A stretch of DNA of 5,388 bases from the NCBI GenBank assembly GCA_022843085.1, contig JALHOI010000239.1, positions 1 through 5,388 on the forward strand, written 5' to 3'. Shown here piece by piece: positions 1 to 5,388 of this stretch. Positions within the stretch are counted from its first letter, which is position 1; every line of letters begins with the position of its first letter. The notes under the pieces are model-generated. The model was not told the origin of the DNA and did not search any database. It saw only the letters and a program-made list of their open reading frames with translations. The position numbers and the translations under genes are program-made. The stretch comes from Pseudobdellovibrionaceae bacterium. GTDB taxonomy: Bacteria; Bdellovibrionota; Bdellovibrionia; Bdellovibrionales; JAMPXM01.

Positions 1-1841
1 CCAAGGCCAGATCCGCTCGCAGTCGTGTGCGCCTTGTGACCCCGTGTAAACTTATTCCAGACGACCTCTTGATCTTCTTTTCGAATGCCCGGGCCAGTAT
101 CTCGGATGGTCACAACCACAAAGTTGTCTTCTTCAGTCGATGTCACGGTGATGGTGCCTCGCGGCGGACTATACTTCACGGCGTTTTCGACGAGATTGTG
201 GATCATCTCTTCAAGAAGTGTGGAGTCAGCTTCAATAGAAAACTGCGGCTCCAAAATTTCGCGAATATCGATGTTTTTTTCTCGAGCGAGCGGGCGAAGC
301 CTTACAAGAACGCGCTCGATTGATTCGTTAATGTCGAGTGGTTCACGCGTAATTGCGAATTCACGCGCTTCGATTTTAGTGACCTGCAGAATGCTGCGGA
401 TGTACCTATTTAAATCCTCGGATGACCTTCTAAGATTGCGCAAATCATCGGCAAGTTCACCGTCGCTAGCCCGCGAGAGCAGTCGATCGCAAATTGCCTG
501 AATTTTTGCGATTGGAGTTTTGAGGTCGTGACTCATCATGCTGACGAAGTTCGTTTTGAGCTGTTCAAGTTCTTCAGCGGCCCTTCGATCTTGCTCGAGT
601 CGCCAATTTCGAGCTTCATTGGCCGACACCTGATGACTGAGAAACACGATGTAAGTGACAGCGATCTGAACGACCGGCCCGACGGCGGGAATCCAAAATG
701 CAAGTGAATCAAAAAGCCACGCCGAAAGTGAGAGCCATCCTAACGCACCTAGAACGATTCCGAAAATCACAACTGGCTGCGGATAATTGAGAATAAAGAC
801 GACCGCTGCAGCAACGAGAACTCCCGATATCAGGAACGAAATCCACAGTGCAATTCGACGGGGCTCCTTTTGGCGCAGTTGATTGTCAGTGATGTTTGCG
901 ATGGCCTCACTGCGACTCATTCTACCCAGCGGTGTCGAGTAGAGTTCGCTCGCATCGGTGCGATTGCCGATGATCACGATTTTTCCGTGAAAAGCCTCGG
1001 GCGGAACGCGGCTTTCAAGTAAATCTCGAACCGAAACCGTTGGAAACGAACCCGCGGCCCCGAGGTAGTTGATCTCGACCGGCGTGTCTGACGCTGATCT
1101 AGCATCGAAAATTCCGCGGTCAGTATCGCTTGAACTCTCGATTGTCCGAACTTCTCCGACGCTTTGTGCGCGAGGTCGGTCTGCGAGGGTCGCGATTTCA
1201 GCAAGCCGTGTTCCCATATGAGGAATCTGAACGAGCGAACGGAAGTAGCGCCGTAATGTTCCGTCATCATCGACACGCAGGCTTCGGATCGCGACGTTTC
1301 GGTTGTAGGTCGACGCAAATACAGGAATCAAAGCGCGGCCTGCGCTGTCGAGATCAGCCCCCCAAACGACACGAGGATCCTCGAACAGGGCTCGGGTCGC
1401 CGGCCCAAGTTTTCCCGTTCGAACGCCTTCGCCGAAGTGAAACGTCACTCCAACAGCTAGCGGCAGGTCGGCCAAGACGCGCGACAGAACTTTTTCCCAA
1501 AGGCCAGTGCTCCAGAAAAGTGAGTCGCCACCGCTTGAGACCTCTTTAAGTGGTCTCAAAATGTTTCGAATCTGCGGGTCAAGTGCCATCCAGTCGCGCT
1601 CGTTGACGTCGATGACCACGATGCGAGAATCGAGAGATGCAGGCCGGGGGCCACGAAGCCGATAGCGCAGGTCGTGAGTGCTGCCCTGGTCGATGGTAAT
1701 CAGAATCGCGCCGACGGCCCAGCACAGCAGCGCGCGTGAGGCAATTGAGCGCTTCCGCCAAAATCGCAACCACGCGCCGCGAAGCGATCGCCGACGGAAG
1801 CCGGCGTTCTGCATTCTTCTGAAAAACCCTTCGAAGACCAT
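1..1841 (-). CDS. CHASE2-domain sensor histidine kinase (partial, C-terminus off the left edge)
   Basis: The minus-strand frame is open from ATG at 1841 to the window edge (613 full codons, no stop), so the gene is 3'-truncated. Seen in order: a basic N-terminus; a membrane segment near residues 38-55; a CHASE2 sensor domain from about residue 60 to 325, with the typical opening DLRYRLRGPRP followed by RIVVIDVNE, and the typical ending FHGKIVIIGN then STPLG; three membrane segments at about 330-352, 356-376 and 382-402; a short charged linker; a HisKA domain with H-box SHDLKTP (phospho-acceptor His438); and a HATPase domain with N-box HNLVENAVKYSP (Asn553), G1 box DTGPGI (Asp581), F-box-like VWNKFTRG, and the start of the G2 box SGSGLG at the edge. 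Family knowledge: CHASE2 lies outside the cytoplasmic membrane, senses an unknown signal, and the kinase phosphorylates a partner response regulator, which is not in view. Only the last few dozen residues of the ATPase domain should be missing. The start is uncertain: ATG 1841 has no clear Shine-Dalgarno sequence; a TTG five codons upstream and ATG at 1814 (codon 10) are alternatives. It is divergent from ribF. Confidence 0.95.
   Translation of the reverse strand, partial: MVFEGFFRRMQNAGFRRRSLRGAWLRFWRKRSIASRALLCWAVGAILITIDQGSTHDLRYRLRGPRPASLDSRIVVIDVNERDWMALDPQIRNILRPLKEVSSGGDSLFWSTGLWEKVLSRVLADLPLAVGVTFHFGEGVRTGKLGPATRALFEDPRVVWGADLDSAGRALIPVFASTYNRNVAIRSLRVDDDGTLRRYFRSLVQIPHMGTRLAEIATLADRPRAQSVGEVRTIESSSDTDRGIFDARSASDTPVEINYLGAAGSFPTVSVRDLLESRVPPEAFHGKIVIIGNRTDASELYSTPLGRMSRSEAIANITDNQLRQKEPRRIALWISFLISGVLVAAAVVFILNYPQPVVIFGIVLGALGWLSLSAWLFDSLAFWIPAVGPVVQIAVTYIVFLSHQVSANEARNWRLEQDRRAAEELEQLKTNFVSMMSHDLKTPIAKIQAICDRLLSRASDGELADDLRNLRRSSEDLNRYIRSILQVTKIEAREFAITREPLDINESIERVLVRLRPLAREKNIDIREILEPQFSIEADSTLLEEMIHNLVENAVKYSPPRGTITVTSTEEDNFVVVTIRDTGPGIRKEDQEVVWNKFTRGHKAHTTASGSGL
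1535..1559 (-). repeat. Near-perfect inverted repeat inside the kinase gene
   Basis: TTGAGACC (1535-1542) and GGTCTCAA (1552-1559) are perfect 8-nt inverted arms. The 9-nt centre (1543-1551) is itself symmetric apart from one T-T mismatch, so 11 of 12 symmetric pairs match over 25 nt. In the kinase mRNA this can fold as a hairpin. It lies in codons for the early CHASE2 domain (around ILRPLKEVS). There is no following U-tract, so it does not look like an intrinsic terminator. Function unknown, possibly chance. Confidence 0.55.
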
Positions 1842-1846
1842 AACGC

Positions 1847-1875
1847 TATGTAGCAAGACTCGGGGGGCTTGTCCA
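1847..1875 (-). promoter_or_regulatory. Candidate sigma70-type promoter for the kinase gene
   Basis: Read on the minus strand, TGGACA (1875-1870, five of six matches to the -35 consensus) is followed by a 17-nt spacer and TACATA (1852-1847, only three of six to the -10 consensus). A transcript would begin around 1839-1843, essentially at the first ATG of the kinase. This implies either a near-leaderless message or use of the later ATG at 1814, which has a GAAGGG about 14 nt upstream. The -10 match is weak and the call is tentative. Confidence 0.3.
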
Positions 1876-1901
1876 TGAGTGGTACGGTAATCGACTTATG
1901 A
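1875..1901 (+). CDS. Possible 8-codon leader peptide overlapping the ribF start
   Basis: The frame reads MSGTVIDL and then TGA. A run of six G (1862-1867) sits 7 nt before its ATG and could act as a Shine-Dalgarno site with one G-U pair. Its stop codon (1899-1901) overlaps the ribF ATG (1898-1900) as ATGA, the arrangement typical of translational coupling. ribF itself has only a weak ribosome-binding sequence, so re-initiation from this mini-frame is plausible. Such tiny frames also occur by chance, and nothing in the peptide indicates attenuation. Confidence 0.22.
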   Translation: MSGTVIDL

Positions 1902-2986
1902 AGGCTGAAGAATCGAACGCAAAGGCGGGTTCTCTGACATCCTCTCTGGCATCCTCTCTGGCATCCTATGATGGTGTTGCGGCTTTTACGGCCCAAAACT
2001 CGTCATTCGGTGCACCGACCGTACTTACGATTGGAAATTTCGACGGCGTTCACATTGGGCACCAAGAGCTCATTCGTCGGGCTGTAGCGAAGGCCCGAGA
2101 CCTCGGGGTGCCGTCGGTCGTTTTTACGTTCGAACCACATCCGCTGATGGTCTTGCGGCCTGAGCTTCGTCTGAGACGACTGTTTGACGCCGATGACCGC
2201 CGCCAGCAGCTTGAAAAACTTGGTGTTGACCTCCTTGTCGTCGAACCCTTTTCGCGGACGTTTTCTCAGCTGACGCCTGAAAAATTTTTGATCGAAAATG
2301 TCATTAAGCCCTTTGGTCCTCGGGTTGTCGTTGTCGGTTACGACTTCAGTTTCGGAGCCAACCGCGCCGGTGGTATCGACTTTCTGAACGCGCATGCCGA
2401 ACCACCAGGCTTCGAGACTTCGAAAATTTTTGATGTTGAAGTTGTGCCTCCTGTGAAGATCGAAGTGGACGGGCAGCCAACAATTGTGTCGTCCACGCGT
2501 ATCCGACAGGCCATTACAGATGGAAGGCCTGAAGTCGCTCGCGCACTTTTGGGTCGACCGTACATGCTTCGAGGAATGGTGCGTAAGGGGGCAGGACGCG
2601 GTCGAACGATCGGAATACCAACCGCCAATATTGAGCCGACCGTCGAGTCAGGTGTGAAGCCGGGCGTATATGCAGCTCTAGCAAAAGTTCGCGGCAAAAA
2701 TTTAGCTGCTTTGGTTAATGTCGGAAGAAACCCCACGTTCGAAGAAACCGCTGATGAACTGTCGCGAGCCGCGGGCTTGCCTGTGGTTTTACACATCGAA
2801 GCCCACCTTCCGCACTACGACGGTTTGAGCGACGGCGACCTTTATGGCGAGACCATCGAACTGGGATTTGTTCAGCGTATTCGCGACGAGAAAAAATTTA
2901 ACGGTGCGACTCAGCTTGTGACCCAGATTCGAGCCGATATCGAGCGAGGACTTGAAATCTTGAGTTCCGAGGGATTGTCCCAATGA
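1898..2986 (+). CDS. ribF: Bifunctional riboflavin kinase / FAD synthetase RibF
   Basis: This 362-residue cytoplasmic enzyme converts riboflavin plus ATP to FMN and then FMN plus ATP to FAD. The N-terminal nucleotidyltransferase (FAD synthetase) domain shows GNFDGVHIGH (HIGH motif, residues 52-55), GYDFSFG (147-153) and SSTRIR (198-203). The C-terminal flavokinase domain shows GRGRTIGIPTANI (233-245, with the PTAN motif), NVGRNPTF (274-281), the presumed catalytic Glu in HIEAH (Glu301) and DLYGE, ending with the usual IRDEKKF helix. All key motifs are present, so it should be active. It is longer than the usual 305-315 residues, mainly because of an N-terminal extension of about 23 residues that includes a triplicated SLxS repeat. 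ATG 1898 is the only normal start: an in-frame stop lies at 1841-1843 with no ATG, GTG or TTG between, and none follows before the HIGH motif. Its Shine-Dalgarno sequence is weak. The TGA overlaps the next ATG by 4 nt, implying co-transcription and coupled translation. Confidence 0.97.
   Translation: MKAEESNAKAGSLTSSLASSLASYDGVAAFTAQNSSFGAPTVLTIGNFDGVHIGHQELIRRAVAKARDLGVPSVVFTFEPHPLMVLRPELRLRRLFDADDRRQQLEKLGVDLLVVEPFSRTFSQLTPEKFLIENVIKPFGPRVVVVGYDFSFGANRAGGIDFLNAHAEPPGFETSKIFDVEVVPPVKIEVDGQPTIVSSTRIRQAITDGRPEVARALLGRPYMLRGMVRKGAGRGRTIGIPTANIEPTVESGVKPGVYAALAKVRGKNLAALVNVGRNPTFEETADELSRAAGLPVVLHIEAHLPHYDGLSDGDLYGETIELGFVQRIRDEKKFNGATQLVTQIRADIERGLEILSSEGLSQ
1931..1966 (+). repeat. Three in-frame 12-bp tandem repeats in the 5' end of ribF
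   Basis: The unit TCTCTGRCATCC occurs three times in direct succession (1931-1942, 1943-1954, 1955-1966). Copies two and three are identical; copy one differs by A instead of G at position 7. Each unit encodes four residues, giving SLTS-SLAS-SLAS at ribF residues 12-23, upstream of the conserved domain. Because 12 bp is four codons, gain or loss of a unit would change protein length without shifting frame. The near-identity suggests recent slippage duplication. Confidence 0.9.
2969..2974 (+). promoter_or_regulatory. Shine-Dalgarno site for the AroE-like gene
   Basis: GAGGGA lies inside the 3' end of ribF, 8 nt before the ATG at 2983. It supports that start and the ATGA stop-start overlap (2983-2986). 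Confidence 0.65.
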
Positions 2987-3840
2987 GTCTGCCCGTTCAT
3001 ATTCGTACGGTCGGAGAAGATAAGGCCGATCAAGCTCGAACCGGGCGATTACGAACAGTGTGTCAGCCTCTGTCATTTGAATCGTTGGCGTCGCTTGAAG
3101 AGCTTCGAGAATTCTCACTCGATGCGCCGACTCTTGTTAGGCTTTTTGGTCGTGCGACAACGCAAGTTTTGACTTGGCTGGGTTCAAAGGGTCGCGTGGC
3201 TTCAGACGCGGCGGTTCTTGGATGTGCAGACGGTATCGTTGTTGAATTGCTTGGTCCTTCGAATCTGATTCAACCGCCGCGAGGTATCGGCGTGCTCGCG
3301 ACGTCGTTCGTGTCAGCTTTCGCGTCACTTAAGCCTGATTGCGACACATCGAGCGCGGCGATCATTCTTGGTGCCAGCGAAGAATCCAGATCTATGGCGG
3401 CGGCCCTGTCGCGGCTCGGATTTAAGCGACTCTTGATAGTGGACCCCGATGATAAAAAAGCTGATTACATGGTGCAGATTTTGCGAAGGCGTCTGTTCGG
3501 TTTTGATATTCAGGCCGTTCCTCGCGCAACACTGACCCAAGTTCCAAATGAATGTTCGATTGCAATTAATCTGATTGATGACAGCGAAGATTTGTTTCTT
3601 GAGGATGTTTCGTACCTCAACTTTTTGCAGAAGCGCGGAATCTGGATCGATTGGACAAACGCGGCGACGGCGCGAGGCCACGCCGAGGAAATCGCAAATG
3701 CTGGTGCGCAGATTCTTTCGTCGGATTTAATTCGATCTTGGCGCGATGTTCTATTACTCGACGCTGTGCCGGGATTACTCGCTCAGGCTGGACGAAGGCC
3801 CGAGTCGCTAGTTGAACAGCTCGAAATGTCCCCGTCATAG
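2983..3840 (+). CDS. Shikimate dehydrogenase (AroE)-like Rossmann protein, catalytic motifs not evident
   Basis: This 285-residue protein, without signal peptide or membrane segments, matches AroE in size and layout: about 125 residues of N-terminal domain, then a nucleotide-binding fold. The latter has AIILGASEESRS (residues 126-137; equivalent to the GAGGASR loop, with Arg136 at the family Arg) and LLIVDPDDKKAD (150-161), which stands where AroE has NRTxxKA. Asp154 at the end of the second strand would favour NAD over NADP. A segment WIDWTNAATARGHAEEI resembles the late AroE region DxxYxPxxTxLL. What is missing: the NVTxPxK catalytic-lysine motif and the NTDGxG motif with the catalytic Asp cannot be found; the segment where NTDGxG should be reads QPPRGIG. 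So it may be a divergent dehydrogenase or a non-catalytic relative. Start ATG 2983 has GAGGGA 8 nt upstream and overlaps the ribF stop. pilB follows after 100 nt. Assignment rests on fold-level resemblance judged by eye; it is not a reliable aroE. Confidence 0.6.
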   Translation: MSLPVHIRTVGEDKADQARTGRLRTVCQPLSFESLASLEELREFSLDAPTLVRLFGRATTQVLTWLGSKGRVASDAAVLGCADGIVVELLGPSNLIQPPRGIGVLATSFVSAFASLKPDCDTSSAAIILGASEESRSMAAALSRLGFKRLLIVDPDDKKADYMVQILRRRLFGFDIQAVPRATLTQVPNECSIAINLIDDSEDLFLEDVSYLNFLQKRGIWIDWTNAATARGHAEEIANAGAQILSSDLIRSWRDVLLLDAVPGLLAQAGRRPESLVEQLEMSPS

Positions 3841-3940
3841 GTCTGGACGTCGAACATGCTTAGATGCCCCGCCCGCACATTCTTTATAGAATAACTTGAA
3901 GAGCGGCTCGAATAATTCGTCGCGGTTCGGTGGAGTGGGC
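3841..3940 (+). promoter_or_regulatory. Gap before pilB: weak -10 candidate and two small AT-rich palindromes
   Basis: This is the only sizeable gap in the plus-strand unit. TATAGA (3885-3890) could be a -10 element, but no good -35 lies at the right distance (TAGATG at 3861-3866, 18 nt away, is poor). ATTCT/AGAAT (3879-3883 and 3888-3892) forms a 5-bp inverted repeat overlapping it, and CGAAT-A-ATTCG (3909-3919) is a perfect 11-nt palindrome just downstream, a position suited to an operator. No convincing intrinsic terminator separates the AroE-like gene from pilB, so read-through is possible. Confidence 0.25.
3929..3935 (+). promoter_or_regulatory. Shine-Dalgarno site for pilB
   Basis: GGTGGAG lies 5 nt before ATG 3941 and decides this start over the in-frame TTG at 3896 and GTG at 3935. 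An in-frame stop at 3887-3889 bounds the frame upstream. Confidence 0.7.
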
Positions 3941-5388
3941 ATGTCATTTTCTGGTGGTGGGTCAGGTACTGGCTCGGCTGGTCCCGGTGGTTCGAATTCT
4001 GGAATCGGTGCGAAGAAAACGGTCGGCGAACTTTTAGTCATTGAACGAAAAGTTACGGCCATCCAATTAGCCGAAGCACGTGACGACCAGAAGCGAAACG
4101 GCGGCCGATTGACTTCGGCACTCGTTCGCCTTGGTCACATGAATGACAAAGAACTCGCCGAGTTCCTTGGGTCTCAATACAATGTTCCGGCGGTCGACCT
4201 CGAACACTTCGAGATCGATGAAGTTGCGCTCGCATCTGTAACTCGTGAAATTTGTGAAAAGCATTTAGTCATTCCGGTCTCGCGCGCGGGCGACACACTC
4301 GTCGTTGCGTTCTCTGATCCCTCCAACTTATTCGTTCGTGACGACTTGCGGTTCATTACTAAATGTAAAATTGAAGTCGTCGTTGCAGCCGAGAACTCCA
4401 TCGCGAAAGCTATCGAGAAATACTACAAGCGCGGCCAAGACATGGGTCGACTTGTCGATGAAATGGAGACTTCAGAAGAAGCGCTGAACTTTACCCAGTC
4501 GCTTGAAGCGCTTGCGCTTGATAAAGACAGCGAATCGGGGCCGATCGTAAAGTTCGTCAACATCATGTTGGCCGAATCGATTAAGCTGAAAGCATCCGAC
4601 ATTCATATCGAACCGTACGAAAAACGCTTTCGTGTGCGTTTTCGTATCGATGGCCTGCTTCACGAAAAAATTCAACCGCCACCCGGCGTTGCAGCGGGGC
4701 TCACAAGCCGTCTGAAAATCATGTCACGTCTTGATATCGCCGAGCGCCGTAAGCCCCAAGATGGTCGCCTCAAGGTGAAAACTGCAGCCGGGCAAGAAGT
4801 TGATTTTCGTGTCAGCGTTTTGCCGACTCTTTTTGGAGAAAAAGTCGTTATGCGACTTCTCGACAAAGGAAACCTCAAGCTTGATATGACGAAGCTTGGC
4901 TTTGAGGAAGACGATCTAAAAGCCTTCCGAGAAAAGATCAACGAACCGCAAGGGCTTGTATTGGTCACGGGGCCCACCGGCTCTGGTAAGACCGTGACTT
5001 TGTATTCAGCGCTTCAGTCTTTAAATGACCCGCAGATCAATATTTCAACGGCTGAAGATCCGGTCGAATTCAACCTTGACGGAATCAACCAGGTTCAAGT
5101 CAACGCCGAGATTGGTTTCGATTTTGCCGATGCGCTGCGTTCGTTTCTTCGTCAAGATCCCGACGTCATTCTCGTGGGTGAGATTCGAGATTTAACCACG
5201 GCACAAGTTGCCTTCAAAGCTGCGTCAACCGGTCACTTGGTTTTGTCGACCTTGCATACCAACGACGCGCCTGGAACAGTCTCACGTTTGCTCGACATGG
5301 GCGTCGCGCCTTATGTCATCACCTCGACCGTGACATTAGTTCTGGCACAGCGACTAGCTGGACGCGTTTGTGAGCGTTGCAAAGAGCC
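3941..5388 (+). CDS. pilB: Type IV pilus assembly ATPase PilB (partial, C-terminus off the right edge)
   Basis: 482 codons are visible with no stop; the family is usually about 560-570 residues. PilB is the cytoplasmic hexameric ATPase that drives pilus extension at the inner-membrane platform (PilC). Seen in order: a Gly/Ser-rich N-terminal tail (residues 1-25); an MshEN/T2SSE N-terminal domain (about 27-150), with degenerate repeats TVGELLV (27-33) and GRLTSALVRLG (55-65); a second N-terminal domain with ASDIHIEP (218-225) and RFRIDGLLHE; Walker A GPTGSGKT (344-351); Asp box STAEDPVEF (369-377); Walker B DPDVILVGEIRD (406-417, catalytic Glu414); His box TGHLVLSTLHTND (430-442); and the first CxxC (Cys477, Cys480) of the zinc-binding tetracysteine motif. 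INISTAEDPVEF and ALRSFLRQDPD favour PilB over GspE or PilT. All ATPase motifs are intact. By family habit pilT and pilC may follow beyond the edge, which cannot be seen. Confidence 0.96.
   Translation, partial: MSFSGGGSGTGSAGPGGSNSGIGAKKTVGELLVIERKVTAIQLAEARDDQKRNGGRLTSALVRLGHMNDKELAEFLGSQYNVPAVDLEHFEIDEVALASVTREICEKHLVIPVSRAGDTLVVAFSDPSNLFVRDDLRFITKCKIEVVVAAENSIAKAIEKYYKRGQDMGRLVDEMETSEEALNFTQSLEALALDKDSESGPIVKFVNIMLAESIKLKASDIHIEPYEKRFRVRFRIDGLLHEKIQPPPGVAAGLTSRLKIMSRLDIAERRKPQDGRLKVKTAAGQEVDFRVSVLPTLFGEKVVMRLLDKGNLKLDMTKLGFEEDDLKAFREKINEPQGLVLVTGPTGSGKTVTLYSALQSLNDPQINISTAEDPVEFNLDGINQVQVNAEIGFDFADALRSFLRQDPDVILVGEIRDLTTAQVAFKAASTGHLVLSTLHTNDAPGTVSRLLDMGVAPYVITSTVTLVLAQRLAGRVCERCKE

Noticed and set aside
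27..501. Two plus-strand open frames of 98 and 138 codons
   Set aside because: Both are antisense to the HisKA/HATPase part of the kinase, whose motifs are unmistakable on the minus strand.
1130..1549. 139-codon plus-strand open frame
   Set aside because: It lies fully inside the CHASE2 coding region on the opposite strand, is rich in Arg and Ser as expected of an antisense shadow, and shows no domain.
1842..1897. FMN riboswitch upstream of ribF
   Set aside because: The gap is 56 nt, too short for the aptamer, and no conserved aptamer core sequence is visible.
2007..2018. Perfect 12-nt palindrome TCGGTGCACCGA
   Set aside because: It falls in conserved-length ribF coding sequence next to the GNFDG motif; a single copy of this size is expected by chance now and then.
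2003..3118. Several minus-strand open frames across ribF and its end
   Set aside because: They are shadows of ribF and the AroE-like gene; none has a plausible domain or spacing.
3844..3860. Sigma54-like promoter before pilB (GG and GC elements)
   Set aside because: The spacing between GG and GC is 11 nt rather than the required 10, and the flanking consensus is poor.
3835..4062. 75-codon minus-strand frame with a Pro-rich stretch
   Set aside because: The proline run is the antisense image of the Gly-rich PilB N-terminus and of its ribosome-binding region.

Overview
The window looks like an ordinary chromosomal segment of a Gram-negative bacterium with moderate GC content, dense genes and short gaps. 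It contains four protein-coding genes in two divergent transcription units. The left unit (minus strand, 1841 to 1) is a membrane sensor histidine kinase with an extracytoplasmic CHASE2 domain, cut by the left edge just inside the last ATP-binding motif. The right unit (plus strand, 1898 onward) holds ribF (FMN/FAD synthesis), a shikimate dehydrogenase-like Rossmann protein overlapping ribF by 4 nt, and, after a 100-nt gap, pilB (type IV pilus extension ATPase), cut by the right edge after its first CxxC pair. No RNA gene, mobile element, CRISPR array or phage feature was seen.

Organism: the PilB sequence is strongly type IVa pilus-like, and CHASE2 kinases with pil genes suggest a Deltaproteobacteria/Bdellovibrionota-type genome. 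This is inference from gene content and general feel, not from a marker gene, and the lineage is uncertain.

The divergent start region is compact: only 56 nt separate the kinase ATG from the ribF ATG. Into this gap fit a candidate kinase promoter, which would leave almost no 5' leader if the first ATG is used, and an 8-codon reading frame whose stop overlaps the ribF start codon. The ribF N-terminus carries three in-frame copies of a 12-bp repeat. ribF and the AroE-like gene are clearly co-transcribed (ATGA overlap). pilB has its own strong Shine-Dalgarno sequence and may be read through from upstream, started from a weak promoter in the 100-nt gap, or both.

Functional reading: RibF supplies flavin cofactors. 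The AroE-like protein keeps the size and nucleotide-binding half of shikimate dehydrogenase but not its recognisable catalytic motifs, so its role is open. PilB powers pilus assembly. No link between kinase and pilus genes is shown by the sequence beyond adjacency. I did not find a convincing new multi-gene system. The most unusual points are the degenerate AroE-like protein between ribF and pilB, the ribF repeat and possible leader peptide, and the Gly/Ser-rich PilB N-terminus with a partly eroded MshEN motif.
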